Part shown: positions 1-9,230 of the stretch, one piece after another | Layout: each line of letters begins with the position of its first letter | Numbering within the stretch: position 1 is the first letter of the stretch | Assembly: GCF_001941865.1 (NCBI RefSeq) | Contig: NZ_CP016162.1 | Span: forward strand, 1,302,001-1,366,000 | Source of the DNA: Pseudomonas alcaliphila JAB1 | GTDB taxonomy: Bacteria; Pseudomonadota; Gammaproteobacteria; Pseudomonadales; Pseudomonadaceae | Reading direction: 5' to 3' | DNA: 64,000 bases | Notes under the pieces: generated by a model | What the model saw: only the letters and a program-made list of their open reading frames with translations | Told to the model about the DNA's origin: nothing | Database searches by the model: none | Made by a program: the position numbers and the translations under genes

Positions 1-1128
1 GGTGTTGCCGTTGGATTCGAGCTTGAGTTCCTTGAACGATGACCATTGTGTCCAAGTAACGCTGGCACCCAACGAGAAGCGGTCGTTGAACTCATGGACC
101 CAGTCCAGCGTGGCGCTGGCAGGTACATCCAGACGGGACTTGGCATCGGCGCCGTCCGGGTTCAGGTTCAGGCCGGGGAAGGCCAGTTCGATGGCGGTCG
201 CATCGCCGAAGACCGGAGGAAACAGCGGGTTGGTCATCAGATCATAGGAATATTGATCCGCATGGATGTTGTAGTCCCCTTCGAGCTTGTTGCGAATGCG
301 AGCGTGATAGTTGAGGCCCAGCGTGTCGCGCTCGGTAGGTTTCCATGCGACACCGGCAAACCAGCCGAAGGAGGTGTTGTCCACCTTCACCCGGATCAGC
401 GCATCGCTGATACCTGGTGGCAGGCCCAGCGGTAGCTGGGACGATGGCGTGCCGGCAGCAGCCAGCAGATCGAGGTTCTGGCTGATGAAGCCCTTGGTGT
501 GCTGGACGATGACGCCACCGCCGACGGCAAAGGCATCGTTGACCTTGAAGGACAGGGAGCCGGTGAGGCCGACAGTCTCGATCTTGGTATCCACCGCGAA
601 GTCCTGACCTTTCCAGTCACCATCCCAGGTGGTTTGCGCGCCCATGGGCACCACCTGGCTCAGGCCGAAGCTCAATCGGTCGTTGATCGGCATGACCAGA
701 AAGCTGGTGGGCAGTGCCTTGCCGAAACCACCCTGACCGCCATCGTTGGTGATGGGACCGTTATCGATGATGTTGCCGGTCGGGTTACCGGCCGGGTCAA
801 ATTCCAGGTCGCGATCCGAGCGCGGGTCGCCCTGATGGTCGTAGACGTTGCCTTTGTACTTCAGGCTGACCCGTGCATGGTGCACGGACACCTGAGCGAC
901 GTTATGGTCGATGAATGCCATGGCGGCAGGGTTGTTGAACGCAGCGCTGGGATCGTTCTTCCACATAGAACCGCCAGCAAATGCACGGCCCCAGCCTGGT
1001 GTGCCGTAGGTCGGAACACCGAATGCGCCCGCCTGAACCTGAGAAGCGGCCAACATGGAACCTGCCATGGCGGCAATCCAGAGAGTTCGGTGTGTTTTGG
1101 CAGAGAGAATATTATTTTTATTGCGCAT
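1..1128 (-). CDS. FadL/OmpP1/TodX-family outer membrane channel (3' end outside window)
   Basis: The reading frame starts at an ATG at 1128 and stays open to base 1, so 376 residues are visible and the C-terminus is missing. The N-terminus has a signal peptide ending near an ALA-type site (VQAGAFG), followed by GWGRAFAGGS and a DPSAAFNNPAAM stretch. That stretch is the conserved N-terminal 'NPA' signature of the FadL family, whose members are 14-strand barrels that carry long-chain fatty acids or other hydrophobic compounds across the outer membrane. Alternating aromatic and polar strands follow (for example LSFGLSQVVPMG and FGWFAGVAWKPTERDTLGLNYH). The gene lies 98 bp downstream of the PraB-like gene on the same strand, so the two may be co-transcribed. 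Substrate is unknown. Family assignment is firm. Confidence 0.88.
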   Translation of the reverse strand, partial: MRNKNNILSAKTHRTLWIAAMAGSMLAASQVQAGAFGVPTYGTPGWGRAFAGGSMWKNDPSAAFNNPAAMAFIDHNVAQVSVHHARVSLKYKGNVYDHQGDPRSDRDLEFDPAGNPTGNIIDNGPITNDGGQGGFGKALPTSFLVMPINDRLSFGLSQVVPMGAQTTWDGDWKGQDFAVDTKIETVGLTGSLSFKVNDAFAVGGGVIVQHTKGFISQNLDLLAAAGTPSSQLPLGLPPGISDALIRVKVDNTSFGWFAGVAWKPTERDTLGLNYHARIRNKLEGDYNIHADQYSYDLMTNPLFPPVFGDATAIELAFPGLNLNPDGADAKSRLDVPASATLDWVHEFNDRFSLGASVTWTQWSSFKELKLESNGNT

Positions 1129-1226
1129 GGCTGATCTCTTTTGTCTGAGAACTTCATTACTTCCAATAACCCGCGTCGTTATTGAACGATTCAATGCGGA
1201 CGCGGGTTATTACTACGTGCAACTAT

Positions 1227-1748
1227 TCAGTTGACCGAAATGGCCGGCGCCTGAACGTTCAGAGAACGAATGTTGCAGTTACCTGCCAGTGCCTGTGCGG
1301 AGGTGACGCGCAGGGTGCTATTGGAGTTGGTCCATTGCACGTTGATGGTGGTCGGGCCTGCGCAGTTGGAGGCCGGGATCAGGGGCGGGGCACCGGCGAT
1401 GGTGAAGCCGACGCCGGATACGGTACCGAGCCAGGTTTCGCCACCGTCGGTGGTGGTGCTTGGAGTCAGTGTCCATGGCAGGCCGGTGATGGTCGGCAGG
1501 GCACACAGGCCGCTACCACTGACGGTCACGGTGTTGATGTTGGCGCTAGCCCCGCCGGCGTTGATGGTGCCGTTGAAGACGACGCTGCAGTTCACCGTTG
1601 CGCCAAAGGACGAGGGCCCCGAAACGCCGATGGTGCCAGTTGCGGTGAACGGAGAGCTACCCGTGATGGTGGCCGCCGAGGCCATACCGGAAATACCCAG
1701 GCCGATTGCCAGGGCACCGATGACACTAACCAGTTTGTTGTTTTTCAT
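1227..1748 (-). CDS. Secreted PraB-like protein (alkane oxidation activator family)
   Basis: This 173-residue protein starts MKNNKLVSVIGALA and has a clear signal peptide cut after ASA (about residue 25). The mature part is rich in Thr, Ser, Gly and Ala, with TGT-type beta repeats, CxVxFNGT, a GxGLCALPTITGLPW core and paired cysteines. This pattern resembles PraB, the small exported protein reported to stimulate n-alkane oxidation in P. aeruginosa. The role here (surfactant-like or surface protein aiding hydrophobic substrates) is inferred from family resemblance and from the FadL-type channel gene immediately downstream on the same strand. The start is supported by a GAGGAAA ribosome binding site just upstream. 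It could instead be another small secreted beta-rich protein. Confidence 0.6.
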   Translation of the reverse strand: MKNNKLVSVIGALAIGLGISGMASAATITGSSPFTATGTIGVSGPSSFGATVNCSVVFNGTINAGGASANINTVTVSGSGLCALPTITGLPWTLTPSTTTDGGETWLGTVSGVGFTIAGAPPLIPASNCAGPTTINVQWTNSNSTLRVTSAQALAGNCNIRSLNVQAPAISVN

Positions 1749-2327
1749 TGTTTCCTCACTAACAGATTGTTGTTGTATGTATGGCTGTTACGAGATGCAC
1801 AACAAAACACAGACCTATCTCTTCCAGCCCGAACTTCCCGAACAGTCCCGAGTGTTTTTTCAGGCAGGCGCTCGGGATACAGCTAACTTCATGCAGGTGT
1901 CGTCATATACATGCAGTTGACTGTTTTGCAGGCGAAGCAAAAGTTCGCCGAATCGCGGTGAAACGTCCTTATTTCTTGCCGGGTGTAATGGCTGAAGAAA
2001 TAGAGTGGGAGGCCACAACATGCCGAGGCGTGATGTGATTGCGCCCAGACAGAAAGCAGGAGCGGATGAAGAGTTGCCTAGCGAGCAGTTCCATCTGGTT
2101 CAAGCTCCCCGTTATGTGTTGGCAGGACCATTCGAGTTGAGCGATATGCAGACCGTGCGGTGCAATCGGCGGGCTCGTTGTCTGCCTCTAAGGTAATCTT
2201 CTGTGGCGAAAGAAAACCCCAGCCAAGGATGGGTAGGACTGCTGACCGATCGATCAGCTGTGAGTAACCGGGAAGAAGCTACACACCGCCTGTCGCCGAT
2301 CCATACCAATGGATGGGGGCGGTGTGC
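1749..2327. other. Gene-free gap, about 580 bp
   Basis: No credible gene is visible on either strand; short open frames here lack ribosome binding sites and family features. The left part (to about 1930) is AT-richer than the surroundings and must contain the promoter and 5' leader of the PraB-like gene. A short stem at 1846-1875 (CCCGAG/CTCGGG) surrounds a T run. The right edge carries the hairpin that follows the exporter operon. Confidence 0.6.
2282..2326 (-). terminator. Hairpin after exporter operon
   Basis: A perfect 9-bp stem CACACCGCC (2282-2290) / GGCGGTGTG (2318-2326) encloses a second small stem (ATCCAT/ATGGAT). It lies directly after the stop codon of the adaptor gene (2328-2330). 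There is no strong U tract on the minus strand, so it may protect the 3' end rather than terminate intrinsically. Confidence 0.45.
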
Positions 2328-3593
2328 TCAGTTTGCGACTCGTACGTAACCGGGCTCGAGCCCGAAGACTTCCAGCCCATCAGGCATCGAGCGTCCGGCC
2401 TCGACTTCGACCACGCTGACGGGATGCTCGGGGGCGCTGCGGTAGTCGAGCAGCCACTTGTCTCCGGCTCGACGCATTGCGGCGCTGGGCACCACGAGCG
2501 CTTCGGGATTGTGATAGGTGAGGATGCTCAGCTTGGCGCTCATGCCCAGCCTGACCTGGCGCATCTGCGCTTCATCCAGTTCCGGGATGCTCACCACAAC
2601 TTCGAACTGAGAGCTGCCGCCGGGCACGCTACCGCCGAGGGCCTGGCCGCCCACCACCATGACCTTGCCTTGCAGGTGCTGGCCATCGAAACCGTCGCCG
2701 GTAACGTCGACCGGCTGGCCTTCTTTCAACTGGTTGACGTCCAGTTCGGCGACTCGGGCAATGACGCGCAGCCCTTCGATGCTGGCGAGGCCGAACAGGG
2801 GCTGGCCCTGGCTGACTCGGCTGCCTGTCTGCACCGGGCCTTTGGCTGCCTCTTCGGCGCTTATGCCGGGAGCCTGCACGACTATGCCGGAGAACGGCGC
2901 GAGGATATCTCCTGAGGCCAACTGTCGGCTCAGGGCCGTGTGCTTGACCTCGGCATTGGCCAGCTCCATCTCGGCGATCTGCCGGTACTCGCCGCGGCCG
3001 CGCTCGAGCACGGCTTGCAGCTCTGCCTCCGCGGCCTGCAGGTCAAGGCGCTGCAGCTGCGTCTGTCGTTCCAGCTCTTCCAGTTCGTTGCGGGCAACGA
3101 TGCCTCGCTCATGCAGGGAGCGTGTGTCCTTGAGTTTCTGTTCGTTGCCGTCCAGGCCCATCTGCACACTGCGCAAGGCGCGCCGTGCCCGGCTTACCTC
3201 CTGTCCCGCCTCCCAGTCCTGAAGTTCGCGCACCGTGCGACGGGCCTTGAGCAGCGTGGAAAGGGCATCACGTACCTGCACCTCCAGCTCGCTGGCATCC
3301 ATGCTGAGCAAACGCTCGCCCTTGACGACCCGTTGCCCGGGTTCGACGAAGTTGTTGGCGATGTTGCCGCCAAACGGAGCGCTGATGCTGATGGTGCGCG
3401 CTGGTTCGATGCGGCCGACCAGGCCGATGCGATGCTCCAGGTTGCTCGGCTGCACGGCCAGCCACTGCCCGGATGGCGGTTCGGCAGTGGCGCGTGGCTG
3501 GATCTGGAACGACAGCGCTGCGATGCCCGCCAGCAGTGCGAGTCCGGTGATCATCAGGCGCGTTAGGCGCCAGTGTTTGCGCTTAGTGGTCAT
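2328..3593 (-). CDS. HlyD/MacA-type periplasmic adaptor (membrane fusion) protein
   Basis: This 421-residue protein links the inner-membrane ABC pump to the outer-membrane channel in a tripartite exporter. It has an N-terminal membrane anchor (about residues 13-30), a first half-lipoyl segment (VGRIEPARTISISAPFGG), a long alpha-helical hairpin rich in Arg, Glu and Gln (about 95-225), the returning half-lipoyl motif (GDILAPFSGIVVQ) and beta-barrel/proximal domains. It is the last gene of the operon. Its ATG overlaps the end of the TolC-type gene by 11 bp, which implies translational coupling. Adaptor family is clear; substrate is unknown. Candidates for such self-contained ATPase-permease-TolC-adaptor sets include peptides, lipopeptides and siderophores. 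Confidence 0.88.
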   Translation of the reverse strand: MTTKRKHWRLTRLMITGLALLAGIAALSFQIQPRATAEPPSGQWLAVQPSNLEHRIGLVGRIEPARTISISAPFGGNIANNFVEPGQRVVKGERLLSMDASELEVQVRDALSTLLKARRTVRELQDWEAGQEVSRARRALRSVQMGLDGNEQKLKDTRSLHERGIVARNELEELERQTQLQRLDLQAAEAELQAVLERGRGEYRQIAEMELANAEVKHTALSRQLASGDILAPFSGIVVQAPGISAEEAAKGPVQTGSRVSQGQPLFGLASIEGLRVIARVAELDVNQLKEGQPVDVTGDGFDGQHLQGKVMVVGGQALGGSVPGGSSQFEVVVSIPELDEAQMRQVRLGMSAKLSILTYHNPEALVVPSAAMRRAGDKWLLDYRSAPEHPVSVVEVEAGRSMPDGLEVFGLEPGYVRVAN

Positions 3594-5070
3594 TGAGGAT
3601 GATGTCCCAGCTTTCCAGCGTCATGCCCAGGGTCAGGTCCAGCTGCGTCTGCGCGTTGAGGTAGGCGATCACGGTGTTGAGGCGAGCGTTCTCGGCGTTC
3701 TGCAGATCGCTTTCGAAGCTCAGCACCTGAAAGTTGCTGGAGCGCCCGGCGGCCAGCTTGTCCCGTTCGATCGCCAGCTTGCGCTTGGACAGTTCCACAC
3801 CACGCTGGGCAATTTCGTACTGGCGCCAGCGGGTGCTTACGTCCCGTATGACATCCTTGACGTTACGGATCAGAGCCTGCCGGGCATCGGCCAACTGCAG
3901 TTGCTGATCTTCGACGTTGATCCGGGCGTGGACTTCCCCCTGGCGTCTGCTCAGATCGCCGATGGGGATGTCGAGCCGTATGCCGGCATAGCTGTCCCAG
4001 CTGCTATCTGCGCCATTGCCATAAGTCGAGCCGTAACGATCCCGGGCCTGATTGGCGCCGACTTCGAGCGACAGATCCCAGAGGCTCTGGTTCTTGGCGA
4101 CCAGCAGGTTGATGTCCGCCTGCTGGCGCATGATCAACTGGCGCAGAAAGTCGGGCTGCTGTCGCTCGGCCAGGCTGATGGCCTGGCCGGGGTCGATCTC
4201 GATCGCTTCAGCGTGCAGGGCATCGGTTGCCCGCACCGGCGAGGAGAGGTCCAGCGCTAGCAGGCGCAGCAGCTCCAGGCGGCTGCGGTCGACCAGATTG
4301 GCTGCTTCCTCGACGCCAAGCTCCTGGCTGGCCAGGCTGGCTTCGGTCTGCACCACCTCGAACTCCGCCATCCGCCCGGCCTCGATCATCGCCTGGTTGA
4401 CGCTCAACAGCTCCTGCGAACGCTGCAGGGCGGCCGTGGCGATGTCCAGCTGCTCCTGGGCGCGCAGCAGCTCGCGGTAAGCGAAGATGATCGCCGCGAC
4501 GGTCTGCGAAATGCCGGCCTTGAGGCCGAGCCTGTTGGCCTCTTCGGCCAGTTGCGCGAGTTGCAGTGGCGCGCTGGTGACATCGCGCCCGCCGCCACGC
4601 AGTAGCGGCTGGATGATGCTGAAGTCGACGCCGTCGTTGCGGCGCCAGCCCGCCTGGTTGGCTTGCGTGTGGTACTTGCTCCAGCCGAGGCTGACCACGG
4701 TGCCATATTCTCCCAGCAAGGTCGCTGTGGCGCCGAACTGACCCGCACGCTGGCTATCGGCATGCCCCCGCGAGGCTCGGTAGCTGTTGGAGAGATACAG
4801 TTTGGGGTTGAACGCGTCCTCCGATACCCGCAGGTCGAACTTGTCGGCGATGCGCCAGAGATAGGCGCTCTTGATCGAGCGGTTGTTGCGCAGCCCGAGA
4901 AACACCGCGTCGACCAGCGACAGGTCGGCCATCTGTTCACTGAGCAGTTCAGCTGGCGCCGGGGCGGGCATGCTGGGTGCCGAAGGGCGCAAGGGCTCTT
5001 CCCGCCATGCCTGTGCTGGTGCGCTGAGGGTGACGATGAGGAACGCGCCGAGCGCCAGTCGCCTATTCAT
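3583..5070 (-). CDS. TolC-family outer membrane efflux protein
   Basis: The 495-residue protein has a signal peptide (MNRRLALGAFLIVTLSAPAQA) and two repeats of the TolC/OEP fold: long amphipathic helices with heptad spacing (ELLSVNQAMIEAGRMAEFEVV and the matching KLAIERDKLAAGRSSNFQVLSFE), each followed by short beta segments. The second repeat contains the typical AxxxLNTxIAYLNAQTQLD stretch near the C-terminus. It would form the trimeric outer-membrane duct for the exporter encoded by its neighbours. The start overlaps the end of the permease gene by 8 bp. Having its own TolC protein in the operon suggests a dedicated export route rather than use of a shared channel. Confidence 0.9.
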   Translation of the reverse strand: MNRRLALGAFLIVTLSAPAQAWREEPLRPSAPSMPAPAPAELLSEQMADLSLVDAVFLGLRNNRSIKSAYLWRIADKFDLRVSEDAFNPKLYLSNSYRASRGHADSQRAGQFGATATLLGEYGTVVSLGWSKYHTQANQAGWRRNDGVDFSIIQPLLRGGGRDVTSAPLQLAQLAEEANRLGLKAGISQTVAAIIFAYRELLRAQEQLDIATAALQRSQELLSVNQAMIEAGRMAEFEVVQTEASLASQELGVEEAANLVDRSRLELLRLLALDLSSPVRATDALHAEAIEIDPGQAISLAERQQPDFLRQLIMRQQADINLLVAKNQSLWDLSLEVGANQARDRYGSTYGNGADSSWDSYAGIRLDIPIGDLSRRQGEVHARINVEDQQLQLADARQALIRNVKDVIRDVSTRWRQYEIAQRGVELSKRKLAIERDKLAAGRSSNFQVLSFESDLQNAENARLNTVIAYLNAQTQLDLTLGMTLESWDIILNDH

Positions 5071-6277
5071 CGCGTAGCGCCTCTACCGGTTGCAGGCGTG
5101 ACGCGGCGATGGCCGGATGCAGACCGAAGAACAGGCCGACCAGTACCGTACTGCCGATGCCCAGGGGCAGCGCGCCGGGGGCCAGAAAAAATGCCCAGCC
5201 AGACAGCTGCGCATAGCCCCAGCCTCCCAGCATGCCGAGAACGGCGCCCAGCAGTGCACCAACGCTGGTCAAGGCCACGGCCTCGACCAGGAACAGGTTG
5301 CGGATATCTCTGCGCCGTGCGCCCAGGGCCAGGCGCACGCCGATCTCCCGGCGGCGTTCGCTGACGTTCATCAGCATCACGTTCATCACGCCTACACCGC
5401 CACCTATCAGCGAGACGACGCCGAGCGCTGCCAGCAGGTAGGTGAAGGTTCGGGTCTGCTGTTGCATGCCCTCGAGGATCTGCTGCGCGAAGATCAGGGT
5501 AACCGGAGCATCCCCAGCGATGCGCTGGGTGAGAGCCTGGCGCAGTTGCTCGCCGGCCTGGATGACTTCTTCGGCGCTGTTGGCGCGGGCCACAACGTGG
5601 CTGATCTGTGGCACGGGGTTGATGCGCGTCATGCCCTCCATGGGGATGAACAGCGTTTCGTTGGCATTGAACGGCAGGAGCATGCCGGGGGCACCTTCCT
5701 GGAGAATGCCGACGACCCTGAATTGATAGGACTGCAGGCGTAACTGATCACCTGGTTGCAGCGGATCATCCGGCAGGCTCAGGGTCTGTGCCAGCGAGGC
5801 GCCGATGACCGCATAGGCTTCCTTGCGGTCGAAACCCGACAGCGACCGACCGCTGGCGATATCCAGACGCGCGGCCTCGAACAGTGCCGGGTCGGCGCCG
5901 ATGATGTTGGCGTTGCCGATCCGTCCGTGGAAGATCGCCGGTGCGCCATAGGTCATCACCGGAGACAGGCTGGCGACGGCCGGGGTTTGTCGACCCAGCG
6001 CTTCCACGCTCAGACGCAGGGGCAGGCCGTCGCGCCCGGTGGGTTGTGGTGGCAGCTGCAGCACCAGGGTATCGCTGCCCAGGTTGCGGAAGATCGCTAT
6101 CGATTGCGCGGCGGCATTGCCGCCGATGTTGAGCAGGGCCACCACCGAGCAACTGCCCATGACGATGCCCAGCAGGGCCAGCAAGGAGCGCCGACCGAGC
6201 ATGCGCAGGCTGTTCAGCGCCTCGACCAGTATCTGTGCGGCGCTCGGCCCGGTACTCAACGGCATGGCCGGGCTCAT
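5063..6277 (-). CDS. MacB-type ABC transporter permease (MacB_PCD + FtsX domains)
   Basis: The 404-residue protein begins with a cytoplasmic stretch and a first transmembrane helix (SLLALLGIVMGSCSVVALLNIGG). A large periplasmic domain of about 220 residues follows (MacB_PCD type). The protein ends with the FtsX core of three transmembrane helices: the NVMLMNVSERRREIGVRLALGA coupling motif near residue 300, then VALTSVGALLGAVLGMLGG and IGSTVLVGLFFGLHPAIAASRLQPVEALR. The final signature, PAxxASRLxPVEALR, is diagnostic of the MacB permease family. These are mechanotransmission transporters that push periplasmic substrates through a TolC channel. It overlaps the ATPase gene by the 4-bp ATGA junction. 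Unlike classical MacB, the ATPase is a separate polypeptide. Confidence 0.92.
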   Translation of the reverse strand: MSPAMPLSTGPSAAQILVEALNSLRMLGRRSLLALLGIVMGSCSVVALLNIGGNAAAQSIAIFRNLGSDTLVLQLPPQPTGRDGLPLRLSVEALGRQTPAVASLSPVMTYGAPAIFHGRIGNANIIGADPALFEAARLDIASGRSLSGFDRKEAYAVIGASLAQTLSLPDDPLQPGDQLRLQSYQFRVVGILQEGAPGMLLPFNANETLFIPMEGMTRINPVPQISHVVARANSAEEVIQAGEQLRQALTQRIAGDAPVTLIFAQQILEGMQQQTRTFTYLLAALGVVSLIGGGVGVMNVMLMNVSERRREIGVRLALGARRRDIRNLFLVEAVALTSVGALLGAVLGMLGGWGYAQLSGWAFFLAPGALPLGIGSTVLVGLFFGLHPAIAASRLQPVEALRDE

Positions 6278-7002
6278 GCTGCGCCGGCCTCGCGCAGCAG
6301 TCCCTGGTGCACCTCGACCTGGCGCGCCAGGCGGTTGGCGATCAGCGGGTCATGCGTGACCACGATCAGCGTCACGCCTTGCTCGCGGTTGAGCTCGAGC
6401 AGCAACGCCATGATCTCCTGGGTTGTGCTGGCATCGAGATTGCCGGTCGGTTCGTCGGCGAGAATCAGTGCAGGCTTGCCGACCAGCGCGCGGGCGATGG
6501 CTACGCGTTGGCGCTGCCCACCGGACAGGCTGGCGGGGCGATGCTCACTGCGTTCGCCCAGGCCGACCCTGGCGAGCATGGCGTGCGCCTGTTCGCGCGC
6601 CTGGCGCGGCGCGATGCCGCGATAGGTCAGGGGCAAGGCGACGTTGTCCAGCGCGCTGAGGCGGGGAAGCAGGTTGAAGCTCTGGAAGACGAAACCGATC
6701 AGCTGGTTACGCAGGGCGGCCAACTGGTCCGGGCTGGCCTGGGCGACGTCGATGCCATTGAGGCGGTAGTTGCCGGTATCGGGCAGGTCGAGCAGGCCGA
6801 GCACGTTGAGCAGGGTGCTCTTGCCCGAGCCGGAGCTGCCGAGGATGGCGCAGCTTTCCCCGCGGGCGATCCGCAGGCAGACGTCGTCGAGGATATGCAG
6901 CGTCTTGTCGGCAAGCCGGTAGTGCTTGCCAATGTGCTGCAACTGGATGAGCTGTTCTTCGTTATTGTTTTCGAGCATCCCGATGCCACTGCCTGCGTCC
7001 AT
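6274..7002 (-). CDS. ABC transporter ATP-binding protein (MacB/LolD type)
   Basis: This 242-residue ATPase powers the adjacent permease. Walker A GSSGSGKST is at about 55-63, the Q-loop glutamine near 107 (FVFQSFNLLPRL, typical of the LolD/MacB subfamily), signature LSGGQ at 159-163, Walker B LILADEPTGNLD at 179-190, and the switch histidine near 217 (VVTHD). It is the first gene of the four-gene operon. The start is uncertain: neither the ATG at 7002 nor the in-frame ATG at 6978 has a strong ribosome binding site, and the core fold begins only around residue 18. About 280 bp without genes lie upstream. Confidence 0.92.
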   Translation of the reverse strand: MDAGSGIGMLENNNEEQLIQLQHIGKHYRLADKTLHILDDVCLRIARGESCAILGSSGSGKSTLLNVLGLLDLPDTGNYRLNGIDVAQASPDQLAALRNQLIGFVFQSFNLLPRLSALDNVALPLTYRGIAPRQAREQAHAMLARVGLGERSEHRPASLSGGQRQRVAIARALVGKPALILADEPTGNLDASTTQEIMALLLELNREQGVTLIVVTHDPLIANRLARQVEVHQGLLREAGAA

Positions 7003-7283
7003 GTCGATGAACCACTGAGCATCGCCTTGTCAGGCACTTCCCGGAGCCGACGCCATAGGGCTCTGTTTCCGGAAATCAGAGGGCAGTCGTCCCTCTGAAA
7101 GCGGTCGCAACAGGACCATGCCCGATAGCAGGATTGGCAGCGCTGGCTTGTCTGTAAAGCCAACTTTCTTCTGGTTCGCTCAGGCAGTGTTACCGATGCT
7201 CACACCTTCCATGTCGAGCGGCTGAGCGTGCCGAAACAGGAGGTGGATGAGGGTATCGGGCTGCCCTCCGCGCAGGCGAAGGA

Positions 7284-7919
7284 TCAGAACGGCGCGGGGC
7301 ACTCGAAACGCATGCGCTCACCGGTTTGCGGGTGGGTGAGGGCGAGCATGCTGGCGTGCAGGCACAGGCGCTCATGGGCGGCCAGGGCCTGTTCGTGAGC
7401 GTAGAGACGGTCGCCCAGCAGCGGATGACCGATGGACAGCATATGCACGCGCAACTGGTGCGAGCGCCCGGTGATGGGCGTGAGCTCGACCCGGCACCAG
7501 TCGCCGCAGCGCTCGATGACGCGCCAGTGGGTCAGCGCGTGTTTGCCCAATTCGTGATCGACCACGTGGCGTGGTTTGGTCGGCGGGTCGTAGCGCAGCG
7601 GCAGGTCGATGCTGCCGCTGTCGGCCAGCGGCTGGCCCCAGCACAGGGCGGTGTAGGCCTTCTCGGTTTCACGGTCGTGGAACTGCCGGGACAGCTCGCG
7701 GTGGCTGTCGGCGTCGCGAGCCAGGACGATGATGCCGGAGGTTTCCCAGTCCAGCCGATGCACGATGCGCGCTTCCGGGTAGCCGTTTTCCTGCAGGCGG
7801 GTGACCAGGCAATCCTTGTTGTCATCGGCGCGGCCGGGCACCGACAGCAGCAGGGTGGGCTTGTTGATCACCAGCAGGGCGGCGTCCTGGTGGAGAATTT
7901 CGATCTGGCTTAGCGGCAT
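7284..7919 (-). CDS. rluA: RluA-family 23S rRNA/tRNA pseudouridine synthase
   Basis: The 211-residue protein matches the short RluA form, which makes pseudouridine in 23S rRNA and in some tRNAs. The catalytic motif HRLDWETSG (54-62, catalytic Asp57) is intact, and the family's GRSHQLRVHM motif follows at about 150-159. No N-terminal S4 domain is present, as expected for RluA rather than RluC or RluD. It lies downstream of minE on the same strand; rluA next to min genes is the known Pseudomonas order. A REP-type inverted pair separates it from minE, so transcription may be partly uncoupled. Confidence 0.92.
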   Translation of the reverse strand: MPLSQIEILHQDAALLVINKPTLLLSVPGRADDNKDCLVTRLQENGYPEARIVHRLDWETSGIIVLARDADSHRELSRQFHDRETEKAYTALCWGQPLADSGSIDLPLRYDPPTKPRHVVDHELGKHALTHWRVIERCGDWCRVELTPITGRSHQLRVHMLSIGHPLLGDRLYAHEQALAAHERLCLHASMLALTHPQTGERMRFECPAPF

Positions 7920-7933
7920 GGTGTGTGGGCTGG

Positions 7934-8000
7934 TGTAGGAGCGGATTTATCCGCGATGCTGTTGGCCTGTAGAAGCTTCGCGGATGAATCCGCTCCTACA
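7934..8000. repeat. REP-type inverted repeat pair (GTAGGAGCGGATT family)
   Basis: Two 23-bp arms, 7934-7956 and 7978-8000, are inverted copies with one mismatch, separated by about 21 bp. The arm beginning TGTAGGAGCGGATT is characteristic of the abundant Pseudomonas REP/REPIN sequences. It lies in the gap between rluA and minE and could form a stable hairpin in the transcript. Confidence 0.85.
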
Positions 8001-8061
8001 GGTGTGTGTTGCTACAAACGAACACGGCGGCCGAAGCCGCCGTGAGCACAACCGGTCTCGA

Positions 8062-8316
8062 TTAACGGTCCGGCAGGGTAATGTTCAACTCCAGGATCGA
8101 GCAACTGCCCTGGTTTTCCAGTGCGACCTGGACCTGATCCGATTCGATGTTGACGTACTTGCGGATCACTTCCACCAGCTCCTGCTGCAGGGCAGGCAGG
8201 TAGTCCGGCTGGCTGCGCTGACCACGTTCGTGGGCAACGATGATCTGCAGGCGCTCTTTGGCGATGGATGCGGTGGTTTCCTTCTTGCGCGAACGCAAGA
8301 AGTCAAAAATATTCAT
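8062..8316 (-). CDS. minE: Cell division topological specificity factor MinE
   Basis: This 84-residue protein has the MinE layout: an N-terminal membrane-targeting and MinD-activating segment ([12 protein letters not shown], then an [13 protein letters not shown] helix that stimulates the MinD ATPase), followed by the dimerisation domain ([22 protein letters not shown]). It displaces MinD from the membrane and drives the pole-to-pole oscillation that keeps FtsZ rings at midcell. Its ATG overlaps the end of minD by 4 bp, so the two are translationally coupled. Confidence 0.97.
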   Translation of the reverse strand: MNIFDFLRSRKKETTASIAKERLQIIVAHERGQRSQPDYLPALQQELVEVIRKYVNIESDQVQVALENQGSCSILELNITLPDR

Positions 8317-9128
8317 TCTCGACCTCCAAACAGGCGCTGCAGGAAGCCCTGCTTCTTCACATCCAGGAAGCGGTGCGCCACGTCCTTGCCGAGCAGGCGA
8401 TCAACAGCGTCGCTGTAGGCCTGGCCGGCATCGCTCTGGTCATCGAGGATGACCGGGATACCCTGGTTGGATGCCTTGAGCACGGCCTGGGATTCGGGGA
8501 TCACGCCGAGCAAGCGGATGGCGAGGATTTCCTCGACGTCTTCGACGCCAAGCATCTCGCCCTTGGTGACGCGCTCGGGGTTGTAACGGGTGAGCAGCAG
8601 GTGCTCCTTGATCGGTTCTTCGCCTTTCTCGGCGCGGCGCGATTTGCTCGCCAACAGGCCGAGCATACGGTCGGAGTCACGTACCGAGGACACTTCCGGG
8701 TTGGTCACGACAATGGCTTCGTCGGCGAAGTACATCGCCAGGTGCGCGCCTTTCTCGATGCCGGCTGGCGAGTCGCAGACCACGTACTCGAAATTCTGCG
8801 ACAGCTCGCTGATGACCTTCTCGACGCCTTCCTGGGTCAGCGCGTCCTTGTCACGGGTCTGGCTGGCGGCCAGCACATAGAGGTTCTCGAGACGCTTGTC
8901 CTTGATCAGGGCCTGGGTCAGGGTCGCTTCGCCGTTGACGACGTTGACGAAGTCGTACACCACGCGGCGTTCGCAGCCCATGATCAGGTCGAGGTTACGC
9001 AGGCCGACGTCGAAGTCGACGATGACGGTCTTGTGCCCGCGCAGGGCGAGGCCGGTACCGATGGCGGCGCTGGTGGTGGTTTTACCGACGCCACCTTTGC
9101 CGGAAGTGACTACGAGGATCTTGGCCAA
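8313..9128 (-). CDS. minD: Septum site-determining ATPase MinD
   Basis: The 271-residue ParA/MinD ATPase carries the deviant Walker A KGGVGKTT at 11-18, the [13 protein letters not shown] switch region near 38-50 and the CDSPAGIE Walker B region near 118. The C-terminal amphipathic helix ([12 protein letters not shown]) is the membrane-targeting sequence. It recruits MinC to the membrane to block FtsZ assembly at the poles and is driven off by MinE. It lies between minC, 102 bp upstream, and the overlapping minE. Length and motifs are canonical. Confidence 0.97.
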   Translation of the reverse strand: MAKILVVTSGKGGVGKTTTSAAIGTGLALRGHKTVIVDFDVGLRNLDLIMGCERRVVYDFVNVVNGEATLTQALIKDKRLENLYVLAASQTRDKDALTQEGVEKVISELSQNFEYVVCDSPAGIEKGAHLAMYFADEAIVVTNPEVSSVRDSDRMLGLLASKSRRAEKGEEPIKEHLLLTRYNPERVTKGEMLGVEDVEEILAIRLLGVIPESQAVLKASNQGIPVILDDQSDAGQAYSDAVDRLLGKDVAHRFLDVKKQGFLQRLFGGRE

Positions 9129-9230
9129 GGTGATTCACCCCAAAAAATGAATAAAACGCGGGAATCCGTCAGCCATTCGAGGCTTCCAGATGCCTTTTTT
9201 GTGTCCGTAAAAAAGTGGCCGCAGTATCCG

